From assembly GCA_015488485.1 (NCBI GenBank), contig WFNR01000146.1, positions 1 to 44,172 on the forward strand: 44,172 nt of DNA, read 5' to 3'. The DNA is from Cyclobacteriaceae bacterium (GTDB lineage: Bacteria > Bacteroidota > Bacteroidia > Cytophagales > Cyclobacteriaceae). Positions 8,701 to 18,873 of the stretch are shown piece after piece. Under the pieces are notes generated by a model. It worked only from the letters and a program-made list of their open reading frames with translations. It had not been told where the DNA came from and made no database searches. The position numbers and the translations under genes are program-made. The first letter of the stretch is position 1, and each line of letters opens with the position of its first letter.

Positions 8701-11700
8701 TTGCTGCCGAGTTGAAAATTACCTGACTCAATAGTAAGATCATAAAATGGCGAAGTGCCATTATTGATTACATCCACACCACCCGAACTAGCGAACACAA
8801 CCTTGCTATTTGATTCGGAGAAAGAACCGGAAGAGCCCCGGTTCCAGGCACCGCTTACTCTTATCTTGTCGTTGGCACTGTTGGTAATCAGAAAACCATT
8901 GACATTTGTATCTCCACTGATATCCAGGTCGGGGGCTCCGTCAGCAGTCGTTTGTAAGGTGAGAATAGCGCCCAAATCAATGGTAACCTGCTTGGCCACG
9001 GCACTGGCATCGGTTGTAATAACGGGTTGTAATACCGGAGTGGCATCTATCACCACCAGATCAGTAGCCGTGGGCACTTTATTACCACCCAGGCTCGACT
9101 GCCAGTTACCGGCTGTAAACCAGTCGGTAGTACCGGCTCCGGCTGTCCAGGTCAGGGTTTCAGTGCCCGTCCAGATAATCAGGTTGTTGGGGTCATTCTC
9201 ATAATCGGCCCCGGCAAAAGTACCGGTAGCATCAAAAAACTCTACCGTACCGGAAGTAGCAGTGGTTTTGGCCACATTATAGGCACCACCTCCCGGGTTG
9301 GTGGCAAACACCACATTTTCTATTCGCCCCGGGTTGCCAGTCAGATTCTGGGTGTTCTCAATATTCAGCATAACACCACCGGATGGGCCATTGGTAAAAG
9401 TACCATCACTAAAATTATCAGTAGCATCTATGGTAGCGGTACTTTCAATCTTAATACCGCCCGTACCCATGTATTCAAACAAATAGTTGCGTGCTTTGAT
9501 ATTACCCTGTACCGTAAAGTTATAAGTACCGGTGGAACTGCGGGTGATCACTACCGGAGAACCGGCACTACCTACCAGTTCGATACTCCCTGTAGAGGTA
9601 ACGGTAAGCGACACCTGGTTGCCCAACTCCAGGCGCCCTCCTGCTCCGGCTATATAGGTGCCGGCTATAGTAACCACATCCAGATAGTTGCCCAGCTTTA
9701 CGGTTTTACCGTTGGCATCAAAAGTACCATTGCTTACCGTGAACAAGTTGTTCACCTCCAGGTCATCCTGCAAGAGATATGTGCCACCGGTATTTACTAC
9801 CAAATCTTCAAATACAGAGCCGTTGGCAGTTAATAAACCGGTACCGGAAGCCTTGTTGAGCACAAACTTACCATCCGTTTCAACAATACCACCTGAACAA
9901 TTCAGATTGCCCTTTACATACAAGTTGCGATTGGTATATTCATTGCGGAAGCTACCATTTTGAATAATTAAATCGTTTTGAATGGTTACATCTATACCGT
10001 AGGCCAGATAACGGGCCGTACCGGCAGTTTTATCAATAACCAGGTCGTAAAAATCCTTGGTACCGGTCAAATCCGCCCTAATCTCCTGATAGCCACTACT
10101 ACTCCCGTCAAGTATTACCCTGCCTTGCCGTGCTATGAAGGAGCCCCCGTTATTATTATCCCACTCACCTGCCAAGTGTATCTCATAATTGTTGGTGCTA
10201 ACATCAAGGGTAGCCGTATTAAAACGCAGATAGCCATTTACATCAATATTACCACCAAGCGTTTTGGTATTGGCATTGAGCAGGTAGAGATTACCATACT
10301 GAACCCCGCGTATGGTTTGGTCGCTGGTGCCCTGATAACGAGTAGTGCTGGTAGCATCCAGGGCATAAGTACCAAAACCGGCCGGAAAGTTATTGGCCCC
10401 CAGGACATAAATATTGGTACCCGGCTCGGCAGTAAGCGTGCCGGTTCCGGTTGTATTGGTAAACAAGGAGGTCTCCAGCCGGATACCGGATACGGTATTT
10501 CTGAAGATCAGATCACCGGTAATATCGGTATCACCATATAAATATTTGTTGTTGGTGCCACCCAAATCCAGCGTATGAAATTTACTGGCATAGATATACT
10601 GATTGGCTGAGCGGTTAAACACAATAGTACCGTTGCCAGTATAGGCGCCTGTACCGGTCCAGTTCACCCCACTGAAATAATGGATACCATTGCCATCGTC
10701 AAAGGTGCCCGAAGCAGCTATGGTAACATCACCGTTCATGGTAAGGGTGGCGGTGCCGGCATCAAGGGTTGAATTCACCAGCAAGGTATTGTTTACCGTA
10801 ACACTACCCTGCAAGGTCTTGGTTAAGGTACCATCTACGGTAAGTGAACTAAAGGTTACATCTTTAATGGTTTGATTGGCACCATCCAGTACCACCGTAC
10901 CTGTTGTGCTGGTGCCAAATGCCCCGGGAGCATTGATGAGCATGTCACCACCCACATTGGCAGTATAGTTGTTGGTAGCAAACGATACCAGGCCATTAGA
11001 GGCTGTAATACTACCATCTATGTCCAATGTAGCCCCATTTATCAGGTAGGTAGCAGCACCTGTAAAGTTCAGGTTGTACAAGGTGGCATTATTGGGGTTA
11101 ATAGATACCGTTCCACCCGCTGCATTAAAAGTAAGGGTACCGTTGCCATGAATATATATACCGCTGTTGCCTACCGTCATGCCTCCGGCAATAAATACGG
11201 TAGAAGCAGGGTCGGCTACAGCCAGAATACCACTCAATGAACCCTGGCCGATTGTCAGATCGGTAGTAAGCACCAGGTCATTGCCATTATCCAGGGTAAG
11301 AATACCATCGGTGATAATCACCGACCGGGCATTGCCATCTCCGGAGGTAGCATTGATAATGGGGTTGTTGGAGCGCAAACCGATTATGGCATCCTTGGTA
11401 TTGTCGGGCACCCCATTATCCCAGTTGCCGGCATCCGACCAATCTGAGCTTACATTGCCAGTCCAGTTGGTTTGCGGCAGCACCGGCCAGTCTATTTTGG
11501 TGCCGTCACCATCATCCTCGTAGGTCTCCCCTGCCAATATGCCACTTATGGTACCGGCAAAAGTAAGCGTACCACCGGCACTGGCCGAGCGCCTTACATT
11601 ATAATGTACTCCTATTACCGGAGCGCCACTGTGATTAAAGGTTACATTGTTTACATTGCTCAGTCCGGTAGCATCAGCTTCGAAATTCAAATACACATAG

Positions 11701-14700
11701 TTACCCGAATTGGACGTACTCATATTGGACCAGGTACCATCCGAGAAGTTATTATTCGGGTCGCTGGTGGCCACATTGGCGCCCGCCTGTACATCCAGGC
11801 CGGCATTTACCAGGTAAGAGAACTCGTAATAACGGGCATTAATGGTACCACCCGATAAAATGTCGATGTCTATCCGGTTACCCCCTGCCGACCGATCGAT
11901 ACGGACCAGATTGTCACTGGCGCCTACTACATTCAGCGTGCCTGATACACTTAAGGTAGGATCGGCATCGTTTGTATCATCGCTACCATTGTCGGTAGCA
12001 TCAAACAACAAGGTAGAGCCGGGCGACACGGTAAGCGTAGCACCAGCCGCTATTGTATGGAATTCAGCATCAGGATTACCGGGATCATTATTTCCCAGGG
12101 TCAGGTCAAAACCATTAAGCACCAACTCGGCCCCACTACCCATCGTCAGGTCTTCCTGGATAGTAACATCTCCGAGCAAGGTATAGGTGCGGTTGTTAGT
12201 ACTGGTTTGGTTAAAGGTTACATTATAAAAATCATAGCCATTGTTGTCGATGCTTTTGGCCGTCCCGTCATTGCTTTCGAAAGCGATTGTAGAAGTATAA
12301 TCATAAAAAATACCATCATTTTGCCAGTTGCCCCGCACACTAACCCCCCCGACAGTTGTGCCGCCATCGTTCGACATGGAGAGTGTTACTCCGTTATTAA
12401 TAGTCACATCATCCACATCCAAGCTATCAATTACATACTTGGTACCCGAACCTGCAAAGGTGACATCCATAAAAGTACCGCTAAAATTGATTGTTTGATT
12501 ACCCAGCCTATCGAACACCACCGAGGCATTATTGGTAACCAATGTTTCGGTACCGTCAAAATTACCACTGGTAATGGCCAGATAGTGTGTAAGGCTGCCG
12601 AAATCTACCGTTGCAAAATTCAACACCTCCAACTGGCCACCATCTATATTCAAGCCATTGTTGACAATGGTTTTAGTACCACCCGGGTTTTCAAAACGGG
12701 TTGTTTGGAAGCTATGGTCGGCTCCCGGGTCAATGGTCTGGTTGCCGGTACCATTAAAGTTCAGCGTATTGGCAGTATGATTGAATGTACCGTTGTTGGT
12801 AAAGTTGGCCCCTGAAAAATCCATGTTGCGGCTCAAGGTTACGGTAACGCCACTATTCACAGTCAAGTCGCCTGTAATGCGGTAATGGTCTTGCCCACCG
12901 GTAAGAGACTTGGTACCTGAGCCGGCAAAAGTCAGGTTGGCAAAATCCAGATAGTCGGGATTGGTAGCATCATTGTCCACCAACGATTGATCTGCTCCGT
13001 CAAGGGTAACGGTAGTACCTACCGTAGGAGAATAATCACGAATATCAATTATTGAACCTGAAAAGGTCATGTTAAAACCACCATCAACCAGGGTAGCATT
13101 GTCATCCATGTAAAAATCACCATCAACATTCAGGTTGCCGTCAAGGGTGGCATTACCATTAGAGTTGACATCTAACCTACCATATACCGGAGTGGTATAG
13201 ATAATCTGGTTGCCGCTACCATTAAGGGTTACCCGGCTGGTCACCGCCAGGCTATAAGAGCCAAAGTTCTTGGGAAAGGCTGGCTCCGGGTCGGCCAGGT
13301 TATCAGTAATCACCCGACTTGTACCTAACATGGTGAAGCTCTTTCCTGCCGTACCGGTCATGGTGTTGCCATTCATATCGAGCGTAATACCGTCTTCTAT
13401 GGTCACATCACCAGTAATAGCCAGGTTATTATTCATGGCCTTGGTGCTGGTGCCCTTCAAAATCAGGTTGTTAAAACCGGTAATATCGGCATCCATGCCC
13501 CAATAATTACCAAAATGAATAAGCGTACCGGTACCTCCTGCCGTACCCCAGTTTACCTGCTGGCCACCTGTTGGGATGAACAAGCCATCAAACAAATTGA
13601 TAGTAAAATTATTGGCATTCAGTGTAACATCGGTATCATTCAACACAATGTCATCATTTACCGTGATATCACCCTGTAAAGTCTTAACAGGCGTATTACC
13701 GGCATTGACTCGCCCTACCCTTAAGTCGTTGTAGGTGGTAGCAAAGATATCCTGATCGGTATTGGCATAATAAAACACCTCTCCCCCGGTAAGACTATAC
13801 GAACCGAAAGTGGTAGGGAAGTTATTACCTTCTATCCGCAACTGCCCACCAGTCTGCGACAAAGTACCAGTAGCAGTACCGGTCACCACCACAGTAGGAT
13901 CCAGCTCTACTCTGGTTAAACCGGCCAGTACATTCATATCACCATTTACTGTAATAGAAACGCTCACAATCTTGGTAGCCGTACCGGAGAAAAAGAGCGT
14001 ATTAAAAGTAGTAGAGGCGCTACCACCTATTACCTGTGTGCCACCTCCGTCAAAGATCACGGCCCCCGAGCCGGTCTGGCTAAAAGACGTGCTGGTGGCG
14101 TTATTGGTCCAATCATCCCCAACTTTTACAATATATTGCCCGGCATCAAAAGTTCCCGTAAAAGTATTCTGAAAAGTGAGGTCGTTTTGTACCACCAGAT
14201 TGGAGGTAAGCTGCACATCAGCTGCCCCGCGGGGATTCAGGTTATAAAACAAGCCGCCAAAGATAGTTTGCGTACCACTGCCGGCAGTCAGGCGCACCTG
14301 CCCTGTGCCCGGGTCAAAAGTGCCTCCGCTGGCATTCCAGTTGCCATTCAAATCGATACGCTTATTACCGATTACACTAAAAGTGCCTCCCAGCAGATTC
14401 AAATCACCATTAACAGTAATATTGTTATTTAGATTATACTGGGCTCCGCTGGCATCTACCGTAAGGTTATAAAATGGGTCGCCATCAGTATTTAAGGAAT
14501 GTACTCCTGATGTGCCATCCAAGATCAGAGTATTGTTATTGGGTGTATAGGTGCCAGCATTGGAGAAGCTGCCTGCCAATCTGATGGTACTGGTGTTCTC
14601 CTGTACCAGCGAGCCGTTGTTGATGGACAGCAACTCTTGCACATCCAGGGTGCGGGTATTGCGTACGGTAAGGGTGATGTCATTGGCGCCTCCGGCATCA

Positions 14701-17700
14701 ATTACCAATTTCAGAGCCACGGCATCGCCCGCATTGATATCCACGGAGTAAGCCCCGCTTACTACTGAGTGGTCAAGCACCACCACATCGCTGGCAGTAG
14801 GCACGGCATCGGTCGTCCAGTTGGCAGCATCGTGCCAACTGGTGGTGCCGGCTCCGCCATCCCAGGCAATACCGCTACCACTAATAGTCCAGTTGATCTG
14901 GTTAAAGGTGTCGTCATCATAAGACTCTCCTGCCAGGGCACCCAGGGCATCCTGAAAAGTGGCAGCCAGCGCCCCGCCATGATCTACGGGAGCCGATACA
15001 TTATAAGTGGGCCCGGCATTGAAAATTACATTGCTAATGGTACCGGTAAAAGGAATATCCAGGGTAAGGTAGGCATTGCCCACGGCATTGCTGAAAGTAC
15101 CGTTGGAGAAATTGTTGGTAGCATCTATGCTGCCTCCGGTAATGTTAAGACCATTACCGGTTGAGTTACTTATCGAGTAATACTGTGCTTCTATGGTACC
15201 ACCAGTCATGTTAAAGGTGTAGTAGTCAGCCGTATCAGGGTCGCGCGATACCATCACAGCCGGATTGGCGGCCGTACCCACCAGGCGGAAAATACCACCG
15301 GTAATCGACACATCACTATCGCGCCCCAGCCGGAAGGTGGCGCCTGCGTCAATCTCCAACACACCTCCCGATACTACAATATCCTGGGTATCGGTAGTAG
15401 AAAAAGACACTGTATTGCCGTTAAGGTCGAAAGTGCCATTGCTTACCGTTAACAACACTCCGTTGTTGTTGGTATCAAGAAATTCAAGTTCCCCTGCCAA
15501 TTGATAAATTGCCCCCGGAGCATTAATTACCGTATAACGGAATAATGAGCCCCCTGGGTCAATAGTATGCGTGCCCGAGGTGCCATTAAAGGTTAATAAG
15601 CTATTGTTATTATTAAAATCGAATGTGCCATTGTTGGTAAAATTGCCGGCCACATACATATCGAAACCATCCAACTCCAGTTCCCCCCCGCTGTTGATGG
15701 TAAAGTCATTTTCAACTATTAAATCGCCATCCAATTCAGCCCGGCTGGTATTGGTATTAATCAGTACATCCCAAAACTGCTTACCGGCTGCCGGCCCGGT
15801 AGTGGTACCGGTAAAAATCTGCGAGTAACCACCGGAAAATTCAACCAGCCCATTGCGGGGTACAAAGACACCGGTGCCGGTATTGGTCCAGCTTTCTTCC
15901 ACCACGATCTTATTGTTGCCGGCACCTACATCAAGGGTTGCCCCGTCATTAATCTGCAGGCGACCGTTCAAGGCAATATTGCCCGACAGTGTTTTGGTCC
16001 CACTGCCAGCAATAATCACATCGTGAAAGGTAGAAGCGCTAATGGTCTGGTCAGCCCCATCGAATGTGATGCTGTTGTTGTGTTGATAGGTACCGTTGTT
16101 GGTCCAGTTGCCGGCTACGGTATGAGCCAGGTTTATCCCGTCAACTGTTGTGTTATTGATCGTTACATCACCGTCAATATTCAAACCATTGTCATAAAAG
16201 CGTTTTTCACCGGGCCCGGAAAATACCAAATTGGGGTACGTGCCACTGGCGTAGTTGCGGATATCCTGATCAATAGAACCATTGAAATGTATGGTGGCTC
16301 CGGGTAAGGTAAAAGTAAAAGAGGTACCGGTACGATAGTAGAAATTACGCCCTACATACAAGGTATTGCTACCCAGATTAAAATCACCCAGATTTTGCAC
16401 CAGGTCAAAATCACGAGCTACATGTACATCCGAAACGGCAATCACCGTTTGTGCAGCGCCATTATCGATATCCAAATCACCAAAAACATTATTGGCATTG
16501 GCATTGATGATTTGCGTACTTGCTGTACTGCTAAATGATACTGTACCGGTAGTCTGGGTAAAAACACCGGTACCGGAGTTAATCCAGTTGCCGTCCAGCA
16601 TATCAATAGCCCGGATGTTGGCATCTACTGTTATCCCATCATTGATAGTCAGGTCACCGCCCACGAACAAATCACCGTTCAACGTTTTGGTGCCGCTGCC
16701 GGCAAAAGTCACGTTACCGAAATCAGAAGCCGAAATCAACTGGTCGGAGCCATTGAAGGTGACCGTACCCGTCATATTATTGGTATAGGCCGTGCCCATG
16801 TTCCAGTTACCGGCCACCGAATGAGAAAATCCGCCATCGACAAATACCGGAGTTTCGGCAATACGGGTAACATTACCCAGCACTGTCATATCACCCGTGG
16901 CATTTTTATTACCGTTGCCCCGAAACTCCACATGACCGTAGGTTACCCCCGGAATACTCTGCGTAGTACCCCCGAAACGAATGGTGCTTTGCGGGTCAAG
17001 TGCTTCGGTAAAGTTGGCCATCATGGTGTTGAACTCCGATGAACCATCCGTGCGCAACTGCACATTGGCCCCTACGGTAAAGGTTCCCGTACCATTCATC
17101 TTGAAAGTATTAAAATCTACTACCAGATAATTGGTAGCCGAACCACCTGTATTGGTAGCTGAAAAGTTGGTTACGTTGACATCGGCTGCATCCAGATAAA
17201 AATAGCGTACTGCAGTAGGACTGGTATTGGTAATATTCAGGGTGGCAAAGGTATAGCTGCCACCTGTACCGGCCGGCTGAAGGGCAATATTGGCATCGGA
17301 TACCTCAAAAGTAAAGCTACCACCCGACTGGGTTACTGTAGATCCGGTATTGTTGTACAGATAACCATGCAACAAGTGATCATAGGTCTGTAAGTCAAAC
17401 GTAACCCCATTGTTCAGGTCGAGGTAGCCGGTAATGGTAAGCGGGCCATCTACCGTTTTAATACGCGAGCCGGTATCAGTACCAGACACAGCCCCCACCA
17501 CCAACCGGCCATAGGTAATATTACCCCTGATAGTCTGGTCAGCCCTGCGATCGTAGTGAGCCCGGGCGGTAGCATCAGCAAAAGTAATAGTACCAAAACC
17601 GGCAGGAAAGTTGTTGCTACCACGTATATAAAGTCCGGTGCCCCCGTTTACCAGCAGGGTAGCACCAGCCGTACCGGTTACCTGTCCGTCTTCCAGTACC

Positions 17701-18716
17701 AAATAGCCGGAACTCACCGTAAGATTACCCCCAACCGAGGTAGCATCCGGACTGGCATAATTGGAGAAATATACATTTCCTGAAATAATAATATCAGCCG
17801 TACCCAGACCAAAGCTATCATCATTATTGTCATAAGCCCGGCCACCGGTAAAGGTGATAGAGCCCGTAAAATTAACCGTACCCTCCTGACGCAAGCCGTT
17901 GAATTGGTGGTCTCCGCTGCCGTTCAAAGTAGCATTGGGGTAAACATAGGTTAGGTCATTGGCTACAATATTACCGGTAATGGTATAGTTTATAGCTGCT
18001 ACCGGATTAAAATACAACTGATCGAACGTGGCATTGCTGCCTATGTTAAGCGACTGATCGGCACTGCCATTGAGGGTAAGGCGACCATCGGTAGCATTAT
18101 AGATCGAGCCATTGTCTATGGTCAGATTGCCGGCCAATGTATGCGAATCGGAGGTAGTAAAATTGGTATTATTGGTAATTAACCAGTTACCATTGACCGT
18201 AACATTACCACCCGTAGTCACCACACCCCCTCCGCTAAAGGTCAGATGGTTGAAGGTAGCTGCTGCTGATATGGTTTGCACCAAAGGGGCATCAAACACC
18301 ACCGTACCCGTACTTGACAAAGCCCCGCTACCGTTTTCCGTCCAGTTGCCGGCAATATTTATCTGATTATCATTTGCTGATAGGGTAGATCCGGTATCGA
18401 TAATTAAGGTTCCTTCCAAATCCAAGGCAGCCAGTCCTGCCGGTAAAACCAAAGTACCTCCGGCTCCTCCTTGTCCTATAGTCAATGATTTGATGTTCAG
18501 GTTGGCGCTGGCCTGGTAGTTATGGCCATCATCTATGATAAAGTTGTCCAGACCATTGGTGAAATTGGGTGTAGCCCCACCACCGCTCGTGTCGGTCCAG
18601 TTGGCTGTATTATTAAAATCAGCGTTTGCCGTACTGTTATTGGAAATAAAGGTATTCTGACCCAAGGCCAGATTTACAATCATTAAAAGCAAAATGAAAG
18701 GGTAAAAACTCTTCAT
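5790..18716 (-). CDS. Giant T9SS-exported surface repeat protein (4308 aa)
   Basis: One uninterrupted 12.9-kb reading frame. A signal peptide (MKSFYPFILLLMIVNLALG) leads to more than 4000 residues of Gly/Asn/Thr/Ser/Asp-rich, Cys-poor short repeats. A recurring theme is GNWTNNGTF, then vtFnGtdQtI, then F.nLtfsGsGTKTL, then gdltIngGvtld, the pattern expected of a long right-handed beta-helix/solenoid. Four junctions (Trp near residues 1285, 2418, 3190 and 3627) share W-x-G...DW-x3-NW...VP...D and divide the protein into five modules of about 1250, 1130, 770, 440 and 680 residues, the last including the C-terminus. Near residue 4110 comes the LPVELLSFEA...WKTASENNNDYF domain common in T9SS proteins, and the last ~80 residues (TYPNPVQDEV onward to AKVVKM) are a type A sorting domain. 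Expected location is the cell surface or secreted; the role could be adhesin, biofilm matrix or S-layer-like. No catalytic domain was recognised. Confidence 0.93.
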   Translation of the reverse strand: MKSFYPFILLLMIVNLALGQNTFISNNSTANADFNNTANWTDTSGGGATPNFTNGLDNFIIDDGHNYQASANLNIKSLTIGQGGAGGTLVLPAGLAALDLEGTLIIDTGSTLSANDNQINIAGNWTENGSGALSSTGTVVFDAPLVQTISAAATFNHLTFSGGGVVTTGGNVTVNGNWLITNNTNFTTSDSHTLAGNLTIDNGSIYNATDGRLTLNGSADQSLNIGSNATFDQLYFNPVAAINYTITGNIVANDLTYVYPNATLNGSGDHQFNGLRQEGTVNFTGSITFTGGRAYDNNDDSFGLGTADIIISGNVYFSNYASPDATSVGGNLTVSSGYLVLEDGQVTGTAGATLLVNGGTGLYIRGSNNFPAGFGTITFADATARAHYDRRADQTIRGNITYGRLVVGAVSGTDTGSRIKTVDGPLTITGYLDLNNGVTFDLQTYDHLLHGYLYNNTGSTVTQSGGSFTFEVSDANIALQPAGTGGSYTFATLNITNTSPTAVRYFYLDAADVNVTNFSATNTGGSATNYLVVDFNTFKMNGTGTFTVGANVQLRTDGSSEFNTMMANFTEALDPQSTIRFGGTTQSIPGVTYGHVEFRGNGNKNATGDMTVLGNVTRIAETPVFVDGGFSHSVAGNWNMGTAYTNNMTGTVTFNGSDQLISASDFGNVTFAGSGTKTLNGDLFVGGDLTINDGITVDANIRAIDMLDGNWINSGTGVFTQTTGTVSFSSTASTQIINANANNVFGDLDIDNGAAQTVIAVSDVHVARDFDLVQNLGDFNLGSNTLYVGRNFYYRTGTSFTFTLPGATIHFNGSIDQDIRNYASGTYPNLVFSGPGEKRFYDNGLNIDGDVTINNTTVDGINLAHTVAGNWTNNGTYQHNNSITFDGADQTISASTFHDVIIAGSGTKTLSGNIALNGRLQINDGATLDVGAGNNKIVVEESWTNTGTGVFVPRNGLVEFSGGYSQIFTGTTTGPAAGKQFWDVLINTNTSRAELDGDLIVENDFTINSGGELELDGFDMYVAGNFTNNGTFDFNNNNSLLTFNGTSGTHTIDPGGSLFRYTVINAPGAIYQLAGELEFLDTNNNGVLLTVSNGTFDLNGNTVSFSTTDTQDIVVSGGVLEIDAGATFRLGRDSDVSITGGIFRLVGTAANPAVMVSRDPDTADYYTFNMTGGTIEAQYYSISNSTGNGLNITGGSIDATNNFSNGTFSNAVGNAYLTLDIPFTGTISNVIFNAGPTYNVSAPVDHGGALAATFQDALGALAGESYDDDTFNQINWTISGSGIAWDGGAGTTSWHDAANWTTDAVPTASDVVVLDHSVVSGAYSVDINAGDAVALKLVIDAGGANDITLTVRNTRTLDVQELLSINNGSLVQENTSTIRLAGSFSNAGTYTPNNNTLILDGTSGVHSLNTDGDPFYNLTVDASGAQYNLNNNITVNGDLNLLGGTFSVIGNKRIDLNGNWNASGGTFDPGTGQVRLTAGSGTQTIFGGLFYNLNPRGAADVQLTSNLVVQNDLTFQNTFTGTFDAGQYIVKVGDDWTNNATSTSFSQTGSGAVIFDGGGTQVIGGSASTTFNTLFFSGTATKIVSVSITVNGDMNVLAGLTRVELDPTVVVTGTATGTLSQTGGQLRIEGNNFPTTFGSYSLTGGEVFYYANTDQDIFATTYNDLRVGRVNAGNTPVKTLQGDITVNDDIVLNDTDVTLNANNFTINLFDGLFIPTGGQQVNWGTAGGTGTLIHFGNYWGMDADITGFNNLILKGTSTKAMNNNLAITGDVTIEDGITLDMNGNTMTGTAGKSFTMLGTSRVITDNLADPEPAFPKNFGSYSLAVTSRVTLNGSGNQIIYTTPVYGRLDVNSNGNATLDGNLNVDGDFYMDDNATLVDGGFNMTFSGSIIDIRDYSPTVGTTVTLDGADQSLVDNDATNPDYLDFANLTFAGSGTKSLTGGQDHYRITGDLTVNSGVTVTLSRNMDFSGANFTNNGTFNHTANTLNFNGTGNQTIDPGADHSFQTTRFENPGGTKTIVNNGLNIDGGQLEVLNFATVDFGSLTHYLAITSGNFDGTETLVTNNASVVFDRLGNQTINFSGTFMDVTFAGSGTKYVIDSLDVDDVTINNGVTLSMSNDGGTTVGGVSVRGNWQNDGIFYDYTSTIAFESNDGTAKSIDNNGYDFYNVTFNQTSTNNRTYTLLGDVTIQEDLTMGSGAELVLNGFDLTLGNNDPGNPDAEFHTIAAGATLTVSPGSTLLFDATDNGSDDTNDADPTLSVSGTLNVVGASDNLVRIDRSAGGNRIDIDILSGGTINARYYEFSYLVNAGLDVQAGANVATSDPNNNFSDGTWSNMSTSNSGNYVYLNFEADATGLSNVNNVTFNHSGAPVIGVHYNVRRSASAGGTLTFAGTISGILAGETYEDDGDGTKIDWPVLPQTNWTGNVSSDWSDAGNWDNGVPDNTKDAIIGLRSNNPIINATSGDGNARSVIITDGILTLDNGNDLVLTTDLTIGQGSLSGILAVADPASTVFIAGGMTVGNSGIYIHGNGTLTFNAAGGTVSINPNNATLYNLNFTGAATYLINGATLDIDGSITASNGLVSFATNNYTANVGGDMLINAPGAFGTSTTGTVVLDGANQTIKDVTFSSLTVDGTLTKTLQGSVTVNNTLLVNSTLDAGTATLTMNGDVTIAASGTFDDGNGIHYFSGVNWTGTGAYTGNGTIVFNRSANQYIYASKFHTLDLGGTNNKYLYGDTDITGDLIFRNTVSGIRLETSLFTNTTGTGTLTAEPGTNIYVLGANNFPAGFGTYALDATSTTRYQGTSDQTIRGVQYGNLYLLNANTKTLGGNIDVNGYLRFNTATLDVSTNNYEIHLAGEWDNNNGGSFIARQGRVILDGSSSGYQEIRADLTGTKDFYDLVIDKTAGTARYLAYGIDVTIQNDLIIQNGSFRNEYTNRNLYVKGNLNCSGGIVETDGKFVLNKASGTGLLTANGSVFEDLVVNTGGTYLLQDDLEVNNLFTVSNGTFDANGKTVKLGNYLDVVTIAGTYIAGAGGRLELGNQVSLTVTSTGSIELVGSAGSPVVITRSSTGTYNFTVQGNIKARNYLFEYMGTGGIKIESTATIDATDNFSDGTFTNGPSGGVMLNIENTQNLTGNPGRIENVVFATNPGGGAYNVAKTTATSGTVEFFDATGTFAGADYENDPNNLIIWTGTETLTWTAGAGTTDWFTAGNWQSSLGGNKVPTATDLVVIDATPVLQPVITTDASAVAKQVTIDLGAILTLQTTADGAPDLDISGDTNVNGFLITNSANDKIRVSGAWNRGSSGSFSESNSKVVFASSGGVDVINNGTSPFYDLTIESGNFQLGSNTTVSHDFTVNAGATFDLSGGNYDLEVGNNVANAGSFVARQGALRLTSTSGAGQTIDMGGSTLYDLVIDAAALTDYVMQADLTIQNDLSIISGYLSVNGQTLNMGDGGADILSISNEGKLRANGTSTVRMGNGASITMTGNAQFILVGTSAASPAVLQSQSGTFGFDITSGTLQARYYEIRNLNATGLYLRTNASLHSADNLSDGSFLDGTAGGRYLLLENDLSADVTINNVVFGSGPAVNARRLTGANNFIFNDASGALAGSAFEDDNPPNGDADGRIRWTYTSLNTWQGTVSSDWNTAGNWSTGNVPLSTNDVRIPSGTPFAPVISSGSTAVAKDLTIDAGASLTYNGAANTSDLVLSGSFINSGTFTHNSGNLDVTGNWNNNGTYTSASATQVRLIAPSGNITVQTGGDAFCNLIFDSDLGGDGTAVFQTADAILVNCNFEVTDGTLQVTDPTHSVTLNNTSGTNSFAVKATGTFIHGNSSVYLQTSGTGITLEASGSNLYDLVSSGSGTVTLASDINIENDITLGANTDASSYALDIKGNFANTASFTSGTGSVSFTSSSGQTISSTGGITFNNLTFNNTSASLPQIILNDPVTVTGTLTLTDGVINTTSTNLLHLNGGTLSGGSANSYVDGPMQITGTGNLTFPVGDGIYYARIGAESMTGSNGFVAQYFDAPAPNQGNITQANGPLNHVSGAEYWDLTRTSGTSDPLVRLYWEDGTRSDITDLTGNDLVVAHYTGGNWQSEGQGAVTGTVAAGTVISSSTLTSLSPITFGSAFGFNALPVELLSFEAQVVGRGVELTWKTASENNNDYFTLLRSKDGETFEELAQISGAGNSSEPVTYTFSDEQPYQGLNYYQLLQTDFDGNTTEAGLVLVRLPDNPLPLQIQTYPNPVQDEVRVVVAGLNALENVPVVVVDEFGRQYYQGKQQADDRGNLDFVIPDAGNWRSGIYVISMLSEKGSIRAKVVKM
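7500..18650 (-). repeat. Hierarchical protein-coding repeats in the giant gene
   Basis: Three levels are visible. (1) Dozens of solenoid repeats containing GNW, dQtI and gTKTL motifs. (2) A longer motif NFPxxFGtY...dQtI...Yg.L at about 17590, 13820, 13270 and 10380; the first and last are nearly identical in DNA. (3) A closing block (I.ArxY...NFSDGTF...LAGe.yedD...I.W) at about 15100, 11740, 9400 and 8090, each just before a W...NW junction at about 14864, 11465, 9149 and 7838. Repeat DNA of this kind recombines easily and is prone to assembly collapse. Confidence 0.8.
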
Positions 18717-18744
18717 AATATTCCAGAATTAAGCCAATAAGCGA

Positions 18745-18752
18745 CAAATTTA
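18745..18752 (-). promoter_or_regulatory. -7 box (TAAATTTG, minus strand) for the giant gene
   Basis: Exact TAnnTTTG match on the minus strand, 28 bp before the ATG at 18716. No convincing -33 TTG is present. The 204-bp divergent gap to the ggt-like gene otherwise contains only AT-rich sequence. Confidence 0.5.
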
Positions 18753-18873
18753 TAGCAATTTGCCTTTATTTTATTACCTGCTCATATTAAATGTAACCAC
18801 TGTATCAGGTCAAGCACTTTGGCAATGAAAGTATTTGGTTGTCTTTAAAAAAATACCACTAAGCAAAAAACCG

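Noticed and set aside
5934-18366. About forty plus-strand reading frames of 60-250 codons opposite the giant gene
   Set aside because: They mirror the Thr/Asn/Gly codon bias of the minus-strand repeat gene, have no ribosome-binding sites or family motifs, and overlap each other.
5790-18716. CRISPR array in the repetitive region
   Set aside because: Repeats are degenerate, variable in spacing and keep one long reading frame; no constant repeat/spacer units.
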